From contig JALVVO010000274.1 of the NCBI GenBank assembly GCA_027023345.1, forward strand, positions 1-5,869: a stretch of 5,869 bases of DNA, in the 5' to 3' direction. The stretch's first letter is position 1. Each line of letters begins with the position of its first letter. The translations under genes were made by a program, and so were the position numbers. The notes below the pieces were generated by a model. That model searched no databases. It was not told the DNA's origin and saw only the letters and a list, made by a program, of their open reading frames with translations. Below are positions 4,891-5,869 of this stretch, in pieces. The stretch is from Thermaceae bacterium. Its GTDB lineage: Bacteria > Deinococcota > Deinococci > Deinococcales > Marinithermaceae.

Positions 4891-5869
4891 CCTTGACCTC
4901 CGGCGGAGCGTCTGCGCGCCTTAGGGCGACGCTGAAGACGGTGCCCTTCCCGGGCTCGCTCTCGACCCAGACCTCGCCCCCCGAGGCCTCGACGATGGCC
5001 TTGACGATGGCGAGGCCCAGGCCGCTTCCGCCCCTTTCCCGGTCGCGGGCCTTGTCCACCCGGTAGAAGCGCTCGAAGAGGTGGGGAAGGTGCTCGGGGG
5101 GGATGCCGGGGCCGTCGTCGGCGACCTGGACGATCACCCGCTCGCCCGGAGTCCGTACCCGGAGGCGGATCGTCTTCGCCCCCGCCTTGATCGCGTTCGA
5201 GACCAGGTTGGCGAAGACCTGGTGGAGCCGGTCGGGGTCGGAGAGCACCCAGACCTCCTCGTCGGGGAGCTCGAGCTCGATCCTGCCGGAAAACGCCGGG
5301 GCGAACTCCTCGGCCACCTCGGCGAGCACCGGGCCGAGGAGCACCGGTCGGGGCTCGAACCGCCAGCCCCCCTCGCTCTCGGCGAGGTCCAAGAGGTCGC
5401 CGACCAGCTTCCGCATCCGCTCGCTCTCGCGGGCGATGACCTCGAGGCTTTCTCTCTGCGCCGGGCTCGGGTTCGTGCGCCGCTTCAGGTAGCCGACGTG
5501 GCCGAGGATCGCGGTGATCGGGGTCCTGAGCTCGTGGGAGGCGTCGGCCAGGAAGCGCCGCTGGGACTCGAAGGCCTCCTCGAGCCTCGCCAGCATCCGG
5601 TTCAGGGCCCGGGCCAGGGCGGCCACCTCGTCGGCCCCTTCGGGCTCGGGGAGGGGGGCGAAGGACCGGGCCGAGATCGCCTCTGCCTGGCGGGCGATCG
5701 CCTCCAGGGGCTCGAGCGTCCTCGCCACCAGCAGGTAGGCGAGCCAGCCCCCGATCAAAAGGACGATCATCGCGGTGGCGGCGTAGATGCGCACGAGCTG
5801 GCTCAGGGTGGCCTCGATCGAGGCGGTGGACTTGGCCACCAGGACGAGGGCGGGGATGCGGTCGAGGGG
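4877..5869 (-). CDS. Sensor histidine kinase, C-terminal 330 residues (5' end outside window)
   Basis: The frame is open to the right edge, so the first membrane helix and most of the sensor domain are missing; the GTG at 5839 is only an internal codon. Numbering from the first visible residue: a membrane helix at about 28-49 (IYAATAMIVLLIGGWLAYLL), a HAMP linker at 50-102 (ARTLEPLEAIARQAEAIS), and a dimerisation/phosphoacceptor domain with H-box FLADASHELRTPITAILGH (phosphorylated His112). The ATPase domain has N-box HQVFANLVSNAIKAG (Asn225), G1 DDGPGIP (251-257), F-box FERFYRVDKA and G2 GGSGLGLAIVKAI (280-292). The loop after the N-box is short (NAIKAGAKTIRL, without the usual YT/SP). All catalytic motifs are intact, so it should autophosphorylate and pass phosphate to a response regulator, probably encoded upstream outside the window. 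The signal is unknown. The last eight codons may have been replaced when the DUF4160/DUF2442 cassette arrived. Confidence 0.96.
   Translation of the reverse strand, partial: PLDRIPALVLVAKSTASIEATLSQLVRIYAATAMIVLLIGGWLAYLLVARTLEPLEAIARQAEAISARSFAPLPEPEGADEVAALARALNRMLARLEEAFESQRRFLADASHELRTPITAILGHVGYLKRRTNPSPAQRESLEVIARESERMRKLVGDLLDLAESEGGWRFEPRPVLLGPVLAEVAEEFAPAFSGRIELELPDEEVWVLSDPDRLHQVFANLVSNAIKAGAKTIRLRVRTPGERVIVQVADDGPGIPPEHLPHLFERFYRVDKARDRERGGSGLGLAIVKAIVEASGGEVWVESEPGKGTVFSVALRRADAPPEVKDAGD
4896..4901 (-). promoter_or_regulatory. Ribosome binding site of the DUF4160 gene
   Basis: GGAGGT on the minus strand, 5 bases before the ATG at 4890, decides that start. It lies 1 base inside the right-hand repeat, so it belongs to the candidate insert rather than to the kinase gene it interrupts. 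The cassette thus carries its own translation signal but no visible promoter. Confidence 0.75.
4903..4931. repeat. 29-base perfect direct repeat, copy 2
   Basis: The second copy of the 4327-4355 repeat, in the same orientation. Here it is read on the minus strand as part of the sensor-kinase C-terminus (VALRRADAP region), whereas copy 1 is read on the plus strand as the DUF2089 C-terminus. The two copies therefore do not reflect a shared protein motif; they reflect duplication of DNA. Confidence 0.97.

Larger units (their letters stand above)
4356..4902 (-). other. Candidate inserted cassette carrying DUF4160-DUF2442
   Basis: The 547 bases between the two 29-base direct repeats hold little but the DUF4160 and DUF2442 genes and the GGAGGT ribosome site that begins 1 base inside the right repeat. 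Deleting one 576-base unit (repeat plus insert) would leave DUF2089 and the sensor kinase as directly convergent, overlapping genes, both with in-frame stops: DUF2089 would end GRR then TGA, and the kinase would end ADAPQPPRG then TGA. No transposase, integrase or convincing terminal inverted repeats are present, so the mechanism is unknown. Boundaries are only defined up to rotation within the repeat. Confidence 0.55.

Noticed and set aside
4393..4896. Plus-strand 167-codon frame opposite DUF2442 and DUF4160
   Set aside because: Shadow of two clear family members on the minus strand; no motif or ribosome site.

Overview
The window is a very GC-rich bacterial chromosome segment with dense gene packing, several 4-base ATGA start/stop overlaps, GTG starts, and a haem-gene cluster in which a CcsA/HemX-like membrane protein follows hemA. 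Codon choice is strongly G/C at third positions. The style resembles the Thermales (Deinococcota, for example Oceanithermus, Marinithermus or Thermus relatives), but this is a judgement from composition and gene style, not a database match.

Plus strand, 3-2489: a haem/cytochrome block. It holds the 3' part of hemD (uroporphyrinogen-III synthase, cut by the left window edge), complete hemA (glutamyl-tRNA reductase), and a CcsA/HemX-type polytopic membrane protein that overlaps hemA by 4 bases. HemA commits glutamate to tetrapyrrole synthesis, HemD closes the macrocycle, and the CcsA/HemX-like protein probably handles haem at the membrane or modulates HemA.

Plus strand, 2490-4359: a compact operon of small genes behind a good sigma-70-type promoter (TTGACA, 17 bases, TACCAT) that carries an imperfect palindrome over its -35 box. 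In order it encodes an unrecognised 73-residue protein, a SHOCT-like plus toast-rack/DUF4097-like protein, a SHOCT-like YvlB-type protein, a short single-pass membrane protein whose 3' end looks frameshifted, and a DUF2089 zinc-ribbon/helix-turn-helix protein. Three of the five carry the same short SHOCT-like helical hairpin. This looks like a self-contained envelope-associated regulatory module; that role is inferred.

Minus strand, 5869-4345: a sensor histidine kinase (N-terminus cut by the right window edge), then a DUF4160/DUF2442 pair, arranged as one operon converging on the DUF2089 gene. The most striking signal in the window is a perfect 29-base direct repeat, 576 bases apart, at 4327-4355 and 4903-4931, which brackets the DUF4160/DUF2442 pair. 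Removing one repeat unit in silico joins the DUF2089 gene to the kinase gene with both reading frames properly closed. This is strong internal evidence that the pair is an inserted cassette.

No tRNA, rRNA, CRISPR array, transposase or recombinase gene was seen, and there is no gene-free stretch longer than about 65 bases.
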